The notes: generated from the sequence alone by a model not told the origin. Counted from the stretch's first letter, positions 27,372-36,436 are shown. The stretch: 64,000 nucleotides of DNA from Sphingobacteriales bacterium (GCA_016721245.1 JADKIQ010000002.1:62001-126000), one strand, 5' to 3'. Numbers and translations: made by a program.

Positions 27372-28826
27372 ATGAAAAAAAATCACGTTGATGTAATCAT
27401 TATGGGTGCCGGTTTGTCAGGAATCGGAGCAGCCTGTCACCTGCAGCGCAATTGTCCTGATAAAACGTATATCATTTTAGAGGCCAGAAATTCCATGGGC
27501 GGCACCTGGGATTTATTTCGTTATCCGGGTATTCGTTCCGATTCAGATATGTACACGTTAGGGTATAATTTCAAACCCTGGACAAATCCAAAAGTAATTG
27601 CTGACGGACCTTCTATATTAAGCTATATAAAAGAAACGGCACAAGAGTATAAAGTTGAATCAAAAATAAAATACAATACTAAAGTAACTGAAATAAGATG
27701 GAGTACTAAAGACACACTTTGGTCTGTCCATTGTCTAAACACTAAAACAAATGAAACAGCAGTTTATACCTGTAATTATTTAGAGTCCTGTTTGGGTTAT
27801 TATAAATACGAAAAAGGCTACACACCTGAATTTAAAGGAATAGATAAATACAAAGGTGCTGTCATTCATCCGCAGTTATGGCCGGAAGATCTGGATTATA
27901 CTAATAAAGAAATAATTGTTATTGGCAGTGGAGCTACCGCCGTTACGTTGGTGCCTGCAATGATCGGTAAGGCAAAACATGTAACGATGCTGCAGCGTTC
28001 TCCAACGTATGTAGTCAGTGTGCCAAACCAAAGTTTGTTTCCGAAAAAGATGAATGAATTATTGCCGGCACAATTGATGTATACTATCAACAGAACCGCA
28101 CATGTAGGTATTAGCATGCTGCAGTATTCACTCAGCAGGGCACAACCGGAAATGATGAAGAAATTTTTCATCAAAAGCCCAACGAAAGAATTATCCAAAG
28201 ATTATGATGTGGCTACCCATTTTACACCTAAATACAAACCCTGGGATGAACGTTTATGCGTGGTGCCGGAAGGAGATTTATTTAAAGCGATAAATAAAGG
28301 CAAGGCAAGTGTGGTAACCGCTCATATAGATACATTTACAAAAGAGGGTATACTTTTAGAAACAGGGGAGGAATTAAAAGCAGATATTATTATAACGGCT
28401 ACAGGACTCGAACTGCAAATGATTGGTGGAATTAAAATGTATATAGATGATATTGAGCCCGATTCGAATGATGCAATTGTCTATAAAGGAATGATGATAA
28501 AAGATGTACCCAATTTTGTTTTTGTCGTTGGTTATACCAATGCTTCGTGGACATTAAAAGCAGATTTGGCATCTGCCTATTTTTGCAGGCTGATTAATGA
28601 AACTGAAAAAATGAACAAAAAAATGTTTGTCCCGAAATCGGATAAACCAATAGATACGGAGCCATTAATGGATTTCAAATCCGGATATGTGCAGCGTGCC
28701 ATCCGTTCCGGAAATTTACCTAAACAGGGTACAAAAGCTCCCTGGAAGTTAAAGCAAAATTTTATTTATGATGCGCTGACACTTAATTACGGAAAAATTA
28801 AGGATGGTTACCTGAAATTCTTTTAA
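27372..28826 (+). CDS. Baeyer-Villiger-type flavin monooxygenase (EthA-like)
   Basis: This 484-residue class B flavin monooxygenase uses FAD, NADPH and O2 to insert oxygen next to a ketone or onto a heteroatom. The N-terminal FAD motif is GAGLSGIGAACHL, followed by GGTWDLFRYPGIRSDSD, typical of the EthA/BVMO branch. The BVMO fingerprint FxGxxxHxxxWP appears as YKGAVIHPQLWP near residue 160. A second GSGATAVTL motif binds NADPH. It starts 38 nt after the COG2509 gene. Behind it lies a relic of that upstream gene, so it looks inserted between a gene and its tail copy. The substrate is unknown. Confidence 0.9.
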   Translation: MKKNHVDVIIMGAGLSGIGAACHLQRNCPDKTYIILEARNSMGGTWDLFRYPGIRSDSDMYTLGYNFKPWTNPKVIADGPSILSYIKETAQEYKVESKIKYNTKVTEIRWSTKDTLWSVHCLNTKTNETAVYTCNYLESCLGYYKYEKGYTPEFKGIDKYKGAVIHPQLWPEDLDYTNKEIIVIGSGATAVTLVPAMIGKAKHVTMLQRSPTYVVSVPNQSLFPKKMNELLPAQLMYTINRTAHVGISMLQYSLSRAQPEMMKKFFIKSPTKELSKDYDVATHFTPKYKPWDERLCVVPEGDLFKAINKGKASVVTAHIDTFTKEGILLETGEELKADIIITATGLELQMIGGIKMYIDDIEPDSNDAIVYKGMMIKDVPNFVFVVGYTNASWTLKADLASAYFCRLINETEKMNKKMFVPKSDKPIDTEPLMDFKSGYVQRAIRSGNLPKQGTKAPWKLKQNFIYDALTLNYGKIKDGYLKFF

Positions 28827-28871
28827 CAGTTTTTCAGTAAAATAGGGAAGGGTTTTGTTTGCATCAAGGAG

Positions 28872-29026
28872 TTAAAAATTCCACCAAACAAAGAAAACTT
28901 TGAACATATTTCCACCAAAAGATTGTTTCATTGTGCGGAAGGCGCAGGCTATTCGGACGGTATATGAGTTCTGCTATGGAGGGGGAATGTTGCGCGGAAG
29001 CATTGGCGAAAAAGTATGTTATTTAA
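28872..29026 (+). pseudogene. Relic of the 3' end of a COG2509 flavoprotein gene
   Basis: Translation from 28872 gives LKIPPNKENFEHISTKRLF then HCAEGAGYSDGI, and after a one-base deletion at about 28964 continues MSSAMEGECCAEALAKKY to a TAA. The intact gene ends KIPRDKETFEHVYTKRLF, PCAEGAGYAGGIMSAAMDG, ERCAERLMELYAL. About 50 codons are recognisable, with many silent differences, so the relic is old or came from a diverged homologue. Nothing else of the gene is left upstream; the monooxygenase gene intervenes. Confidence 0.85.
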
Positions 29027-29056
29027 TTGTTTATTTCATGCAATTTATCTATTGAT

Positions 29057-29086
29057 AAGCTATTCGGTTTTGTAATTGAATAGCTT
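29057..29086. other. 9-bp hairpin between relic and second monooxygenase
   Basis: AAGCTATTC (29057-29065) and GAATAGCTT (29078-29086) are exact reverse complements around a 12-nt loop. There is no T-run, so a terminator is doubtful; an operator or mRNA leader structure for the gene at 29110 is possible. Confidence 0.35.
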
Positions 29087-29109
29087 TACGATGCAATATT
29101 TTATACAAA

Positions 29110-30564
29110 ATGAAAAAATATACGATCATAATAATTGGAAGCGGTTTCGGCGGACAGGCATCTGCTGTCAATCTGCTTAAAAATAATATTCAGGATTTTT
29201 GTATTCTGGAAAGACGTGAATTTATGGGCGGAACCTGGTGTCAAAATACTTATCCAGGTGCTGCGGTGGATGTGCAATCGCCATTGTATTCATTGTCCTT
29301 TGAGCCTTATAAGTGGTCGCAGATGTTTGCAGAGCAGAGTGAGTTGCAGGAATACACCAATTTTGTAATTGATAAATATAAACTCAGAGAAAAAACCATC
29401 ACCAATACCAATGTCATTAGCATTAAATGGATAGATGAAGATAAACTTTGGGAAATCACCACGCAGGATACTACATACCGTGCGCAATTTATTATCAACG
29501 CATCAGGACCATTAAGTACGCCGGTTATTCCTGATTTTAAAGGGAAAGATACGTTTAAAGGAAAATCTTTTCATACCAATAATTGGGATCATTCTTATGA
29601 TTACAAAAATAAAAGAGTGGCTATTATTGGAAGCGGTGCCAGCGCCGCACAAGTCATTCCAACTATTGCACCGGATGTAAAAGAGTTGCATGTTTTTCAA
29701 AGAACACCACATTGGGTATTGCCAAGACCTGATAAAAAATTCAGTGCGACAGAGCGAGCATTGCTGGGCAATAAATTAGTATACCAGGCTGTGCGAAAGA
29801 CGATTTACTGGTCATTAGAAACCAGAGTGATCGGATTTAAGTATTCACCGTTTATGCTGAAGATGGTTGCAGAAAGGGAAGCACTGGCTTACTTAAAAAA
29901 AGCAATACCTGATGAAACGTTGCGTAAAAAAGTAACACCGGATTTTACCATAGGTTGCAAACGCATTATTTTATCGAGTACTTTATATCCGGCTTACTGC
30001 AGAGAGAATGTGACGCTGTATGATAAAACACAAGGCATAAAAGAAATACGGGAAAATTCAATCATCACGCAAGATGGAAAAGAAATTGAATTGGATTTAA
30101 TCATTTATTCAACAGGCTACGATGCAACGGATAATGCAATTGCATATCCTGTTATCGGCAAGAACAACTATTCTTTACAAACATTTTGGAAAGACTATCC
30201 ACGTGCTTATTTAGGAACAGCTATTCCCAGGTTTCCTAATCTGTTTGTCATCACCGGACCAAATACAGGTATTGGACATACATCTGCTATTTTTGTTATC
30301 GAAGCACAGCTTTTATACATTATGAAAAGTATAAAAAAGGTATTAGCAGAACATAAGCAATCCATAGAAGTAAAAGGTGAAGCAGAAGATCAATACACCA
30401 CCATGATTCACGAAGAAATGAAGCGAACGGTATGGAAATCCGGTGGCTGCAAGAGTTGGTATCAAAGCAAAAGCGGTCATGTTATTGCGATGTTTCCGGG
30501 ATTTAGTTTTACCTTTAGAAATATGGCTAATAATTTTAAACCGAAAGATCATATCTTATCTTAA
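29110..30564 (+). CDS. Baeyer-Villiger-type flavin monooxygenase (cyclohexanone monooxygenase-like)
   Basis: The 484-residue class B monooxygenase is clearly distinct from the one at 27372. Its FAD motif is GSGFGGQASAVNL, then GGTWCQNTYPGAAVDVQSPLY, the pattern of phenylacetone/cyclohexanone-type BVMOs. The fingerprint FKGKSFHTNNWD (FxGxxxHxxxWD) is exact, and the NADPH motif is GSGASAAQV. ITGPNTGIGHTSAIFVIE is the typical C-terminal segment. An SDR gene follows after 11 nt, and a ketone supplied by an SDR is the usual BVMO substrate. The actual substrate is unknown. Catalytic residues appear complete. Confidence 0.9.
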   Translation: MKKYTIIIIGSGFGGQASAVNLLKNNIQDFCILERREFMGGTWCQNTYPGAAVDVQSPLYSLSFEPYKWSQMFAEQSELQEYTNFVIDKYKLREKTITNTNVISIKWIDEDKLWEITTQDTTYRAQFIINASGPLSTPVIPDFKGKDTFKGKSFHTNNWDHSYDYKNKRVAIIGSGASAAQVIPTIAPDVKELHVFQRTPHWVLPRPDKKFSATERALLGNKLVYQAVRKTIYWSLETRVIGFKYSPFMLKMVAEREALAYLKKAIPDETLRKKVTPDFTIGCKRIILSSTLYPAYCRENVTLYDKTQGIKEIRENSIITQDGKEIELDLIIYSTGYDATDNAIAYPVIGKNNYSLQTFWKDYPRAYLGTAIPRFPNLFVITGPNTGIGHTSAIFVIEAQLLYIMKSIKKVLAEHKQSIEVKGEAEDQYTTMIHEEMKRTVWKSGGCKSWYQSKSGHVIAMFPGFSFTFRNMANNFKPKDHILS

Positions 30565-30575
30565 AGAAATTAAAC

Positions 30576-31394
30576 ATGAAAGATTTTAAAAATAAAGTAG
30601 TTGTAGTTACAGGAGCAGGCTCCGGAATGGGTAGAGCGTATGCCATAGAGTTTGCAAAACTGGGCGCAAACCTGGCATTGAATGATTATGATAAAGCTGC
30701 ATTAGATGAAACGGTTTCATTATTATCTAATACTAAAAATGTATTGGCATTGGCGTTTGATGTATCGGATAAAAAAAGCATGTTTGATTTTGCAGATAAA
30801 GTTAAAGCCGAATTGGGAAATGCACATGTCATCATAAATAATGCCGGTATTGAAGGAAGCGGAAGACCGATTTTTCTGACTACAGTAGAAGAAGACCACA
30901 AAATAATGAACATCAATTATTTTGGTGTGGTACACGGCACTAAAGCATTCCTGCCGCAGATAGTGGAGAATAATGAAGGAGCCGTAGTGAATATTTCCAG
31001 CATCTTCGGTTTAATAGGAACACCGAATAGCGGAGATTACTGTGCCAGCAAATTTGCGGTAAGAGGTTTTACCGAAGCACTGATGGCAGAGTTTCACGAA
31101 AGTAAAACCATCTCGATTCATTGCGTGCATCCTGGTGGCATTGCTACTAATATTGTAAAAAGTGAAGAGGGAAAAGAGTTCAGCAAAAAGTACCTGACTA
31201 CACCACCGGAGACCATTGTAAAGCACGTGATAGAATCCATCAGACAGAAGAAATCTAAAATTGTGTTTGGTAATGATTCGTTTAAAACATGGTTGGGTTC
31301 TAATTTTGTCCCTCAGGGAATATTAAAAGGCATTATCTGGAATGAAATCAAGCATATTGTAAACAGAGAGGAGTACAAAAAATTTATTAAATAA
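30576..31394 (+). CDS. SDR-family NAD(P)-dependent oxidoreductase
   Basis: This 272-residue classical short-chain dehydrogenase binds NAD(P) at TGAGSGMGRA (residues 12-21). Other family motifs are NNAGIEG, the catalytic Ser in NISSIFG, and the Tyr-Lys pair in YCASK. It interconverts an alcohol and a ketone; the substrate is unknown. It is 11 nt after the second monooxygenase and 6 nt before a decayed SDR copy, so the three form one unit. C-terminal residues SNFVPQGILKG suggest the longer, acetoin/steroid-dehydrogenase-like subgroup. Confidence 0.9.
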   Translation: MKDFKNKVVVVTGAGSGMGRAYAIEFAKLGANLALNDYDKAALDETVSLLSNTKNVLALAFDVSDKKSMFDFADKVKAELGNAHVIINNAGIEGSGRPIFLTTVEEDHKIMNINYFGVVHGTKAFLPQIVENNEGAVVNISSIFGLIGTPNSGDYCASKFAVRGFTEALMAEFHESKTISIHCVHPGGIATNIVKSEEGKEFSKKYLTTPPETIVKHVIESIRQKKSKIVFGNDSFKTWLGSNFVPQGILKGIIWNEIKHIVNREEYKKFIK

Positions 31395-31400
31395 TACAAA

Positions 31401-32178
31401 ATGAAGTCTCTTAAAGATAAAGTAGTAGTAGTTACTGGCGCAGGAAGCGGAATAGGAAATGCATTGATTGTTGAGTTAGCCAAGCAGGGAGCAAGTCTAG
31501 CTTTTTGTGACGTAAAGAGTTTAGACAAGACAATTAAAGACATAGAACCATACAACGTGAATGTTTATTATGAGTTGTTTGATATTGCGAACTCATCAGA
31601 TTTAAAGAAATTCTCAGAAAATGTAATTAAACATTTGGATATGACGTGTTAATACCAGCATTGCACTTGGTGATATTTCTTTTGATAAAGTTTCAGAGAA
31701 AGATTTTGAAAAGATAACAGAAATAAACTATTATGGTGTTGTAAAAACAACGCAATATTTTTATCAAACATTACTAAACAGACCAGAAGCTGCATTGGTT
31801 AATTTATCAAGTTCGCAAGGTATTTTAGCATTGCCATACTTAGTGCCTTATTGTACAACAAAATTCGCGGTTAGAGGTTTTACAGATGCTTTACGTATTG
31901 AGCATCAAATAAGAAATAAATAACTGTACTCCCGCGTGCAACAGACACATTATGCTGATTATCAAGGACCAAGGTCAAAGCAATTTGATGCAGATTTAAA
32001 AAATGGTATTAGTGCAAGTTCAGCTGCAAAGACAATACTGGATGGTATCAAAAATAATACACCCAGGATTTTTGTAAGTGATGGTTTTTTACATGATGCA
32101 TTGGCAAGGTTGCTACCAGCATCTTATCACCATATCATTGCACTTTATATGAAAATTAAAAAACTTAAAACAGATTAG
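31401..32178 (+). pseudogene. SDR-family gene broken by several frameshifts
   Basis: The 5' part encodes a normal SDR start (VVVTGAGSGIGNALI) but ends at a TAA at 31650-31652. The rest continues in other frames: SIALGDISFDKVSEKDFEK, then VVKTTQYFYQT, NLSSSQGILALPYLVPYCTTK with the catalytic Ser, Tyr and Lys, then a break near 31922 (RNK-stop against ITVLPRATDT in another frame), and a final frame 31936-32178 (SSAAKTILDGIKNNTPRIF). The conserved NNAG stretch is partly deleted near 31665. At least three lesions are visible. It is a tandem relative of the SDR ending 6 nt upstream. Confidence 0.85.
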
Positions 32179-32195
32179 TTTTCTAAAAGTTACTC

Positions 32196-32975
32196 TTACT
32201 TTAATAGCCATGTATTTACAGCTTCGTTGAATTCATCGGCCTTGTCCACCATTACCCAATGACTGCAATCAAAAGCCTGTACTTTATTAGCCGGATTTTT
32301 TTGCAACTCATTCAGCCATTTTTCCGTTTGGAAAAAGAACGGTTTTTTTAAAGCATAAGTATAGAAAAATGGAAATGTTGGTTTGATTTGTTTTACCTGA
32401 TTTAAACCACCATTTGTGCCCAACCAACGCATTGCATAAGGAAAACCCATGCCTGCATGTATGTTGTCGAAATTGCTTTTTGCTTGTAATCCTTTTGCCA
32501 TGGTTTTATGTATGAAATCACTTTTTGTTAGCCAACCTAAAGCCAATGTAAACTGATAAGAAAACACCATTAATTTGGCTTTAAGTGATAATGTTTTTTC
32601 AAATTCCGGTGAAGAAGCATCGCCCACATCTATCGCTACCATTTTTTCTATTTTTTCAGGATAACGCATTGCGTACTCATACCCGAAAACACAGCCCCAG
32701 TCGTGTACCATTAGCATCACTTTATTCGTCGGACTTACCGTATCTGCTATTGCTTTTATACGAAGTATAATATCATCCAGTGTATATTTTTTGGTGTCAC
32801 CTTTTTCAAAACCCGGGAGCGTGAAGGTAACGCACGTAAAATCTTTCTTAAAAAAATCAACCTGTTTTTTCCAGATCTCATACGTGTCGGGCCAGCCATG
32901 TATCATTATAATAACGGATTTCCCTTCACCGTTTATATGAACTGTTGTTCCTTGTACATCGATTGTTTTTTCCAT
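32196..32975 (-). CDS. Alpha/beta hydrolase, epoxide-hydrolase/haloalkane-dehalogenase-like
   Basis: This 259-residue alpha/beta hydrolase has an oxyanion motif HGWPDTYEIW and a nucleophile elbow VHDWGCVFGYEYA. That puts Asp, not Ser, at the nucleophile, as in epoxide hydrolases and haloalkane dehalogenases. The last catalytic His is probably in DCSHWVMVDKADEF. There is no signal peptide. It lies 33 nt after the membrane hydroxylase gene on the same strand. Next to monooxygenases, epoxide or ester opening is plausible, but the natural substrate is unknown. An ordinary esterase is less likely given the Asp. Confidence 0.82.
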   Translation of the reverse strand: MEKTIDVQGTTVHINGEGKSVIIMIHGWPDTYEIWKKQVDFFKKDFTCVTFTLPGFEKGDTKKYTLDDIILRIKAIADTVSPTNKVMLMVHDWGCVFGYEYAMRYPEKIEKMVAIDVGDASSPEFEKTLSLKAKLMVFSYQFTLALGWLTKSDFIHKTMAKGLQAKSNFDNIHAGMGFPYAMRWLGTNGGLNQVKQIKPTFPFFYTYALKKPFFFQTEKWLNELQKNPANKVQAFDCSHWVMVDKADEFNEAVNTWLLK

Positions 32976-33008
32976 AAAATCAAACTTTTTCTGTTTTTCA
33001 AATTGTAT

Positions 33009-34292
33009 TTAAATAATTTGAACTTTCATTTCATTCTTAAATTCAGCAAAATAAAAATAGATGGCAGCAATTGTCTCTAAAACAAAAAAAGATAATACTA
33101 AAAAATGTCCATTATTTATAAATTGATTTACTCCAAACCAATCTTGATTACTAAATACTATATAAGAAACAATTAGTAAATTAACGCATTCTGTAATTAC
33201 ACCTAATATTTTTTTATCCATTAATGTTGTGTAAGAAAATATGGAAAATAATAAAAATAAACCGTAATAAATATATTGGTTATTGCTTTGTAGATTTTTT
33301 ATGTTAAAGAATAGAAAGCCCATCAACACAAACATAACAGTTAAGTGTATTTGACTCCAAATCTGAAATCCTTTTGAATAGGTTGGATTGTATCTTTCAA
33401 AATGATATACATCATCCGCTTTTAAATATAAAACAGGATATTTTTCTTCCATATCTTTTGGCCTCCAGCCGGTTGGCATAAACCAAACTTTAATTTTATC
33501 TAAAATATTTTTTGTTCTAAAACTATCTTGTATAATTAACCAAACATGCTGTGTGTTTATTAAAAATGGATTCCATGTTCTTACAGGTCTTCTAACACCA
33601 TAAATGCATGGCTCCGTATCTAATTCTTCCTGAAATGTTCCAAATAATTTGTCCCAGATGATAAAGATTTGCGAATAGTTTTTGTCCATATAAATCGCAT
33701 TCATAGAATGATGTACACGGTGATGAGAAGGCGTTACAATTATTTTTTCGAGAAAACCCATTTTATTAATTAATTTGGTATGATACCAGAACTGCATAAA
33801 CAAATGTATCGGTGCTATAATTATAAAAACTTCTTTTGGTATACCAATTAATGCCAAAAGAATACCTAAGCAAAATATAAAAAGCAAATTGGTTACTACT
33901 GCAAACTGTTGACGTAAAGCACATGGTAAATTATACTCTTCACTACTATGATGTATAATATGTAGATTCCAGAAATAATTTACGGTATGGGAAATCCTGT
34001 GATACCAGTAACCACCAAAATCCAGAATTAAGAAAGCCAGTATATAAGTAAATGCATTTGTATTTTTCCAATGAATTATGGAAAGGTTTTTTAATAAAAA
34101 TTCGTATGATATAACAACTATAGTTAATCCTAAAACATCTTTAATTGTGTTGGTCATACCAGAATATAAACTCGACACAGAATCTATATAATTATACTGC
34201 TTCTTTATTACAGTGTAGGCAATTATTTCTGTAATTATTAACACCACAAAAACAGGCATTGCAATCAGTAAAATTAAACCGTAAGTATCCAT
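33009..34292 (-). CDS. Sterol desaturase / fatty acid hydroxylase superfamily membrane protein
   Basis: The 427-residue integral membrane protein carries the histidine clusters of the di-iron fatty acid hydroxylase superfamily. They appear as YWYHRISHTVNYFW, LHIIHHSSEEYN and SHHRVHHSMN. These enzymes hydroxylate or desaturate sterols and lipids, or cleave ether lipids (alkylglycerol monooxygenase). About four N-terminal helices surround the active site. The extra 140 C-terminal residues add four more hydrophobic segments, an arrangement like alkylglycerol-monooxygenase-type bacterial proteins. It is the first gene of a minus-strand pair with the hydrolase. The substrate is an inference from the fold. 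Confidence 0.85.
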   Translation of the reverse strand: MDTYGLILLIAMPVFVVLIITEIIAYTVIKKQYNYIDSVSSLYSGMTNTIKDVLGLTIVVISYEFLLKNLSIIHWKNTNAFTYILAFLILDFGGYWYHRISHTVNYFWNLHIIHHSSEEYNLPCALRQQFAVVTNLLFIFCLGILLALIGIPKEVFIIIAPIHLFMQFWYHTKLINKMGFLEKIIVTPSHHRVHHSMNAIYMDKNYSQIFIIWDKLFGTFQEELDTEPCIYGVRRPVRTWNPFLINTQHVWLIIQDSFRTKNILDKIKVWFMPTGWRPKDMEEKYPVLYLKADDVYHFERYNPTYSKGFQIWSQIHLTVMFVLMGFLFFNIKNLQSNNQYIYYGLFLLFSIFSYTTLMDKKILGVITECVNLLIVSYIVFSNQDWFGVNQFINNGHFLVLSFFVLETIAAIYFYFAEFKNEMKVQII

Positions 34293-34353
34293 ATTGACTG
34301 CTAAGTTATTTGTTTATAAGATACAGTATACTTACCTAAAGTTAAGTAATCAG

Positions 34354-34393
34354 AAAAAAAAAGGGTGTCTGAACAGTTACAGACACCCTTTTT
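34354..34393 (-). terminator. Rho-independent terminator of the di-haem peroxidase gene
   Basis: An 11-bp stem (AAGGGTGTCTG 34361-34371 with 34380-34390) and 8-nt loop are flanked by an A-run (34354-34360) and a T-run. It lies 20 nt past the stop of the minus-strand peroxidase gene. Confidence 0.88.
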
Positions 34394-34412
34394 ATAGATT
34401 CATATCTTTTCT

Positions 34413-35471
34413 TTATTTAAGAAACGGATTCTTCGTCGCATCTTCCGGTACTTTTCCTGTCAGTGTTTTCAGAAAGGTGGCAATGCTTTTCGCTTCCGCA
34501 TCACTTAAGGTTTTATTAAGTTCCGCTTTTGCCATGATAGAAATAGCTTTATTTAAATCTGCCACACTTCCGTCGTGGAAATAAGGTCCAGTTTTTTCTG
34601 CATTTCGTAAAGACGGAACTTTAAACACATATAAGTCAGCAGCATTTTTACTGATAGTAATTTTACCGGAGTCCACTTTAGCACTCTTGGTTAGATCCCA
34701 ATAGTTACCATATATTCCGAACTTTTGAAACATCTGTCCGCCTAACGCCACACCCGCGTGGCAGGTAGTACAGCCTGTTTTCATAAATAAATCCAGTCCT
34801 TCTTTTTCTTCTTTCGTCAGCGCGTTTGCTTTTCCAGCAAGATATTCATCAAATTTAGACGGAGTAATTAAGGTACGCTCAAATGCACCGATGGCTTTTT
34901 CTAAATTTCCATAGCTGACTGCATTTTTATCATTCGGGAAAGCGGCAGCAAACAGTTTTTTATAGTTTTCATCTTTTTTTAGTCTGTCTTCCACCAATGC
35001 TTTGCTTGGCATATGCATTTCAACAGGATTCATAATAGGCATACCAGCCTGCTCTTCCACGTCTTTGGCCCGGCCGTCCCAGAATTGTGTGGTATGTAAT
35101 GCAGCATTCAGAACAGTTGGAGAGTTTCTGCCGCCGGGTAATCCATCATCACCAATGGAAAACGCTTTGTTATCAACACCAAAAGTTGACAGGTTATGAC
35201 AGGAATTACAACTGTTGTTTCCTTTCATGGATAATCTTGTATCATAGTACAACATCTTACCCAATGCCACTTTTTCTGCCGTGATTGGGTTTTCTGGGTT
35301 GTTAGCTTGTTTAGGCACGGGTTGGAAAATACCACTGGCTGTAATTTGCAGAGAATCAATTCCTCCATCTACCGAGAAGCTATCGGTACTTAATTTGGGC
35401 TTACATGATGCTATCAAAATTATGACTGCAGTCATGGTGATTTTAAAATTTAATTTCATTGTATTTCTCAT
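34413..35471 (-). CDS. Di-haem cytochrome-c peroxidase (MauG/CcpA family) lipoprotein
   Basis: The protein reduces hydrogen peroxide with electrons from cytochrome c, or acts as a MauG-like enzyme, in the periplasm. The 352 residues start with a lipoprotein signal (lipobox LIASC). Two covalent c-haem sites are CNSCH (Cys88, Cys91, His92) and CTTCH (Cys234, Cys237, His238). The family stretches NSPTVLNAALHTTQFWDGRA, CHNLSTFGVD and FKVPSLRNAEKTGPYFHDGS are all present. An alternative ATG four codons in would still give a signal. A 14-nt FNR-like palindrome lies about 150 nt upstream (35622-35635), suggesting low-oxygen control. Confidence 0.92.
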   Translation of the reverse strand: MRNTMKLNFKITMTAVIILIASCKPKLSTDSFSVDGGIDSLQITASGIFQPVPKQANNPENPITAEKVALGKMLYYDTRLSMKGNNSCNSCHNLSTFGVDNKAFSIGDDGLPGGRNSPTVLNAALHTTQFWDGRAKDVEEQAGMPIMNPVEMHMPSKALVEDRLKKDENYKKLFAAAFPNDKNAVSYGNLEKAIGAFERTLITPSKFDEYLAGKANALTKEEKEGLDLFMKTGCTTCHAGVALGGQMFQKFGIYGNYWDLTKSAKVDSGKITISKNAADLYVFKVPSLRNAEKTGPYFHDGSVADLNKAISIMAKAELNKTLSDAEAKSIATFLKTLTGKVPEDATKNPFLK

Positions 35472-35621
35472 TATGTATGTTGTTTAATTAAAGTTAAACA
35501 GAGAGTTTTGTATAAATATTCAGTAATAATTAAGTGTGTGTGTGTTTATAATTTAGTTACTGTAAACCTTTAGATAGTTTCTAAATAAGTTTATTTTTAT
35601 ACTTGAATTCCAGCTTATTAT

Positions 35622-35635
35622 ATGATAAAAATCAT
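35622..35635 (-). promoter_or_regulatory. FNR/CRP-like palindrome ATGATTTTTATCAT
   Basis: On the minus strand the 14-mer is ATGAT-TTTT-ATCAT, whose core TGAT-N4-ATCA equals the FNR core. It lies between the divergent peroxidase and PhzF genes. The same 14-mer, in the same orientation relative to the gene, precedes the universal stress protein gene (60895-60908). Confidence 0.5.
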
Positions 35636-35659
35636 TTATTTTGCTTAAAATTAAATTGA

Positions 35660-36436
35660 ATGAAAATTTACCAGATTGATGCCTTCACGAATCAAGTATT
35701 TAAAGGCAATCCAGCTGCAGTTGTTCCATTGCAAGAATGGTTGCCAACAGAAATCATGCAACAAATTGCAGCAGAAAATAATTTAGCAGAAACTGCTTTC
35801 TTTGTTCAAGAGAATGACAAGTATCACATCAAGTGGTTTACGCCTACAGTTGAAATAGAATTGTGCGGACATGCTACTTTAGCATCTGCTTTTGTCATTT
35901 ATAATTATTTGAATTACAATAAAAATGAAATCCATTTTACCTGTATGGTGGGTGATTTATTGGTTACCAAAAATGAAGATTGGATTACATTGAATTTTCC
36001 ATCAATTGAAACACAGATTGTAAAAAATATTCCATCGGTTTTATCACAAGCAATCGGTACGCATCCAATTGCCTTTTACGATTCTAAATCAAAATACGTA
36101 GCCTTGTTAGAAGACGAAGCAGCAGTGCAAACTTGCCAGCCAGATTTTTCATTAATAAATCAATTAGAGAAAAGTTTAATCATTACAGCAAAAGGAAAAG
36201 AGGTGGATTTTGTATCAAGATTCTTTGCACCACAATTAGGTGTAAACGAAGATCCGGTAACTGGTTCAGCGCATTGTGTGCTGATTCCATTCTGGTCAAA
36301 GAAATTAAATAAATCGGAATTGACAGCCATGCAATTATCGCAACGTACTGGCTTTTTAAAATGTAACCATTTAGGTGACAGAGTAGAAATGAGCGGCCAG
36401 GCAGTTTGTTATTTAATTGGTGAGATTTTTATTTAG
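35660..36436 (+). CDS. PhzF-family isomerase-like protein
   Basis: This 258-residue protein has the PhzF/diaminopimelate-epimerase fold. It begins MKIYQIDAFTNQVFKGNPA, with the general acid/base Glu44 in NNLAETAFF. The pseudo-symmetric halves carry ELCGHATLASA and DPVTGSAHC. Family members isomerise small acids, as PhzF does in phenazine synthesis, but most are of unknown substrate and no phenazine genes are nearby. It is cytoplasmic, alone on the plus strand, and divergent from the peroxidase. The short upstream gap holds the FNR-like palindrome, which would sit near its -21 position and could repress it. Confidence 0.88.
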   Translation: MKIYQIDAFTNQVFKGNPAAVVPLQEWLPTEIMQQIAAENNLAETAFFVQENDKYHIKWFTPTVEIELCGHATLASAFVIYNYLNYNKNEIHFTCMVGDLLVTKNEDWITLNFPSIETQIVKNIPSVLSQAIGTHPIAFYDSKSKYVALLEDEAAVQTCQPDFSLINQLEKSLIITAKGKEVDFVSRFFAPQLGVNEDPVTGSAHCVLIPFWSKKLNKSELTAMQLSQRTGFLKCNHLGDRVEMSGQAVCYLIGEIFI

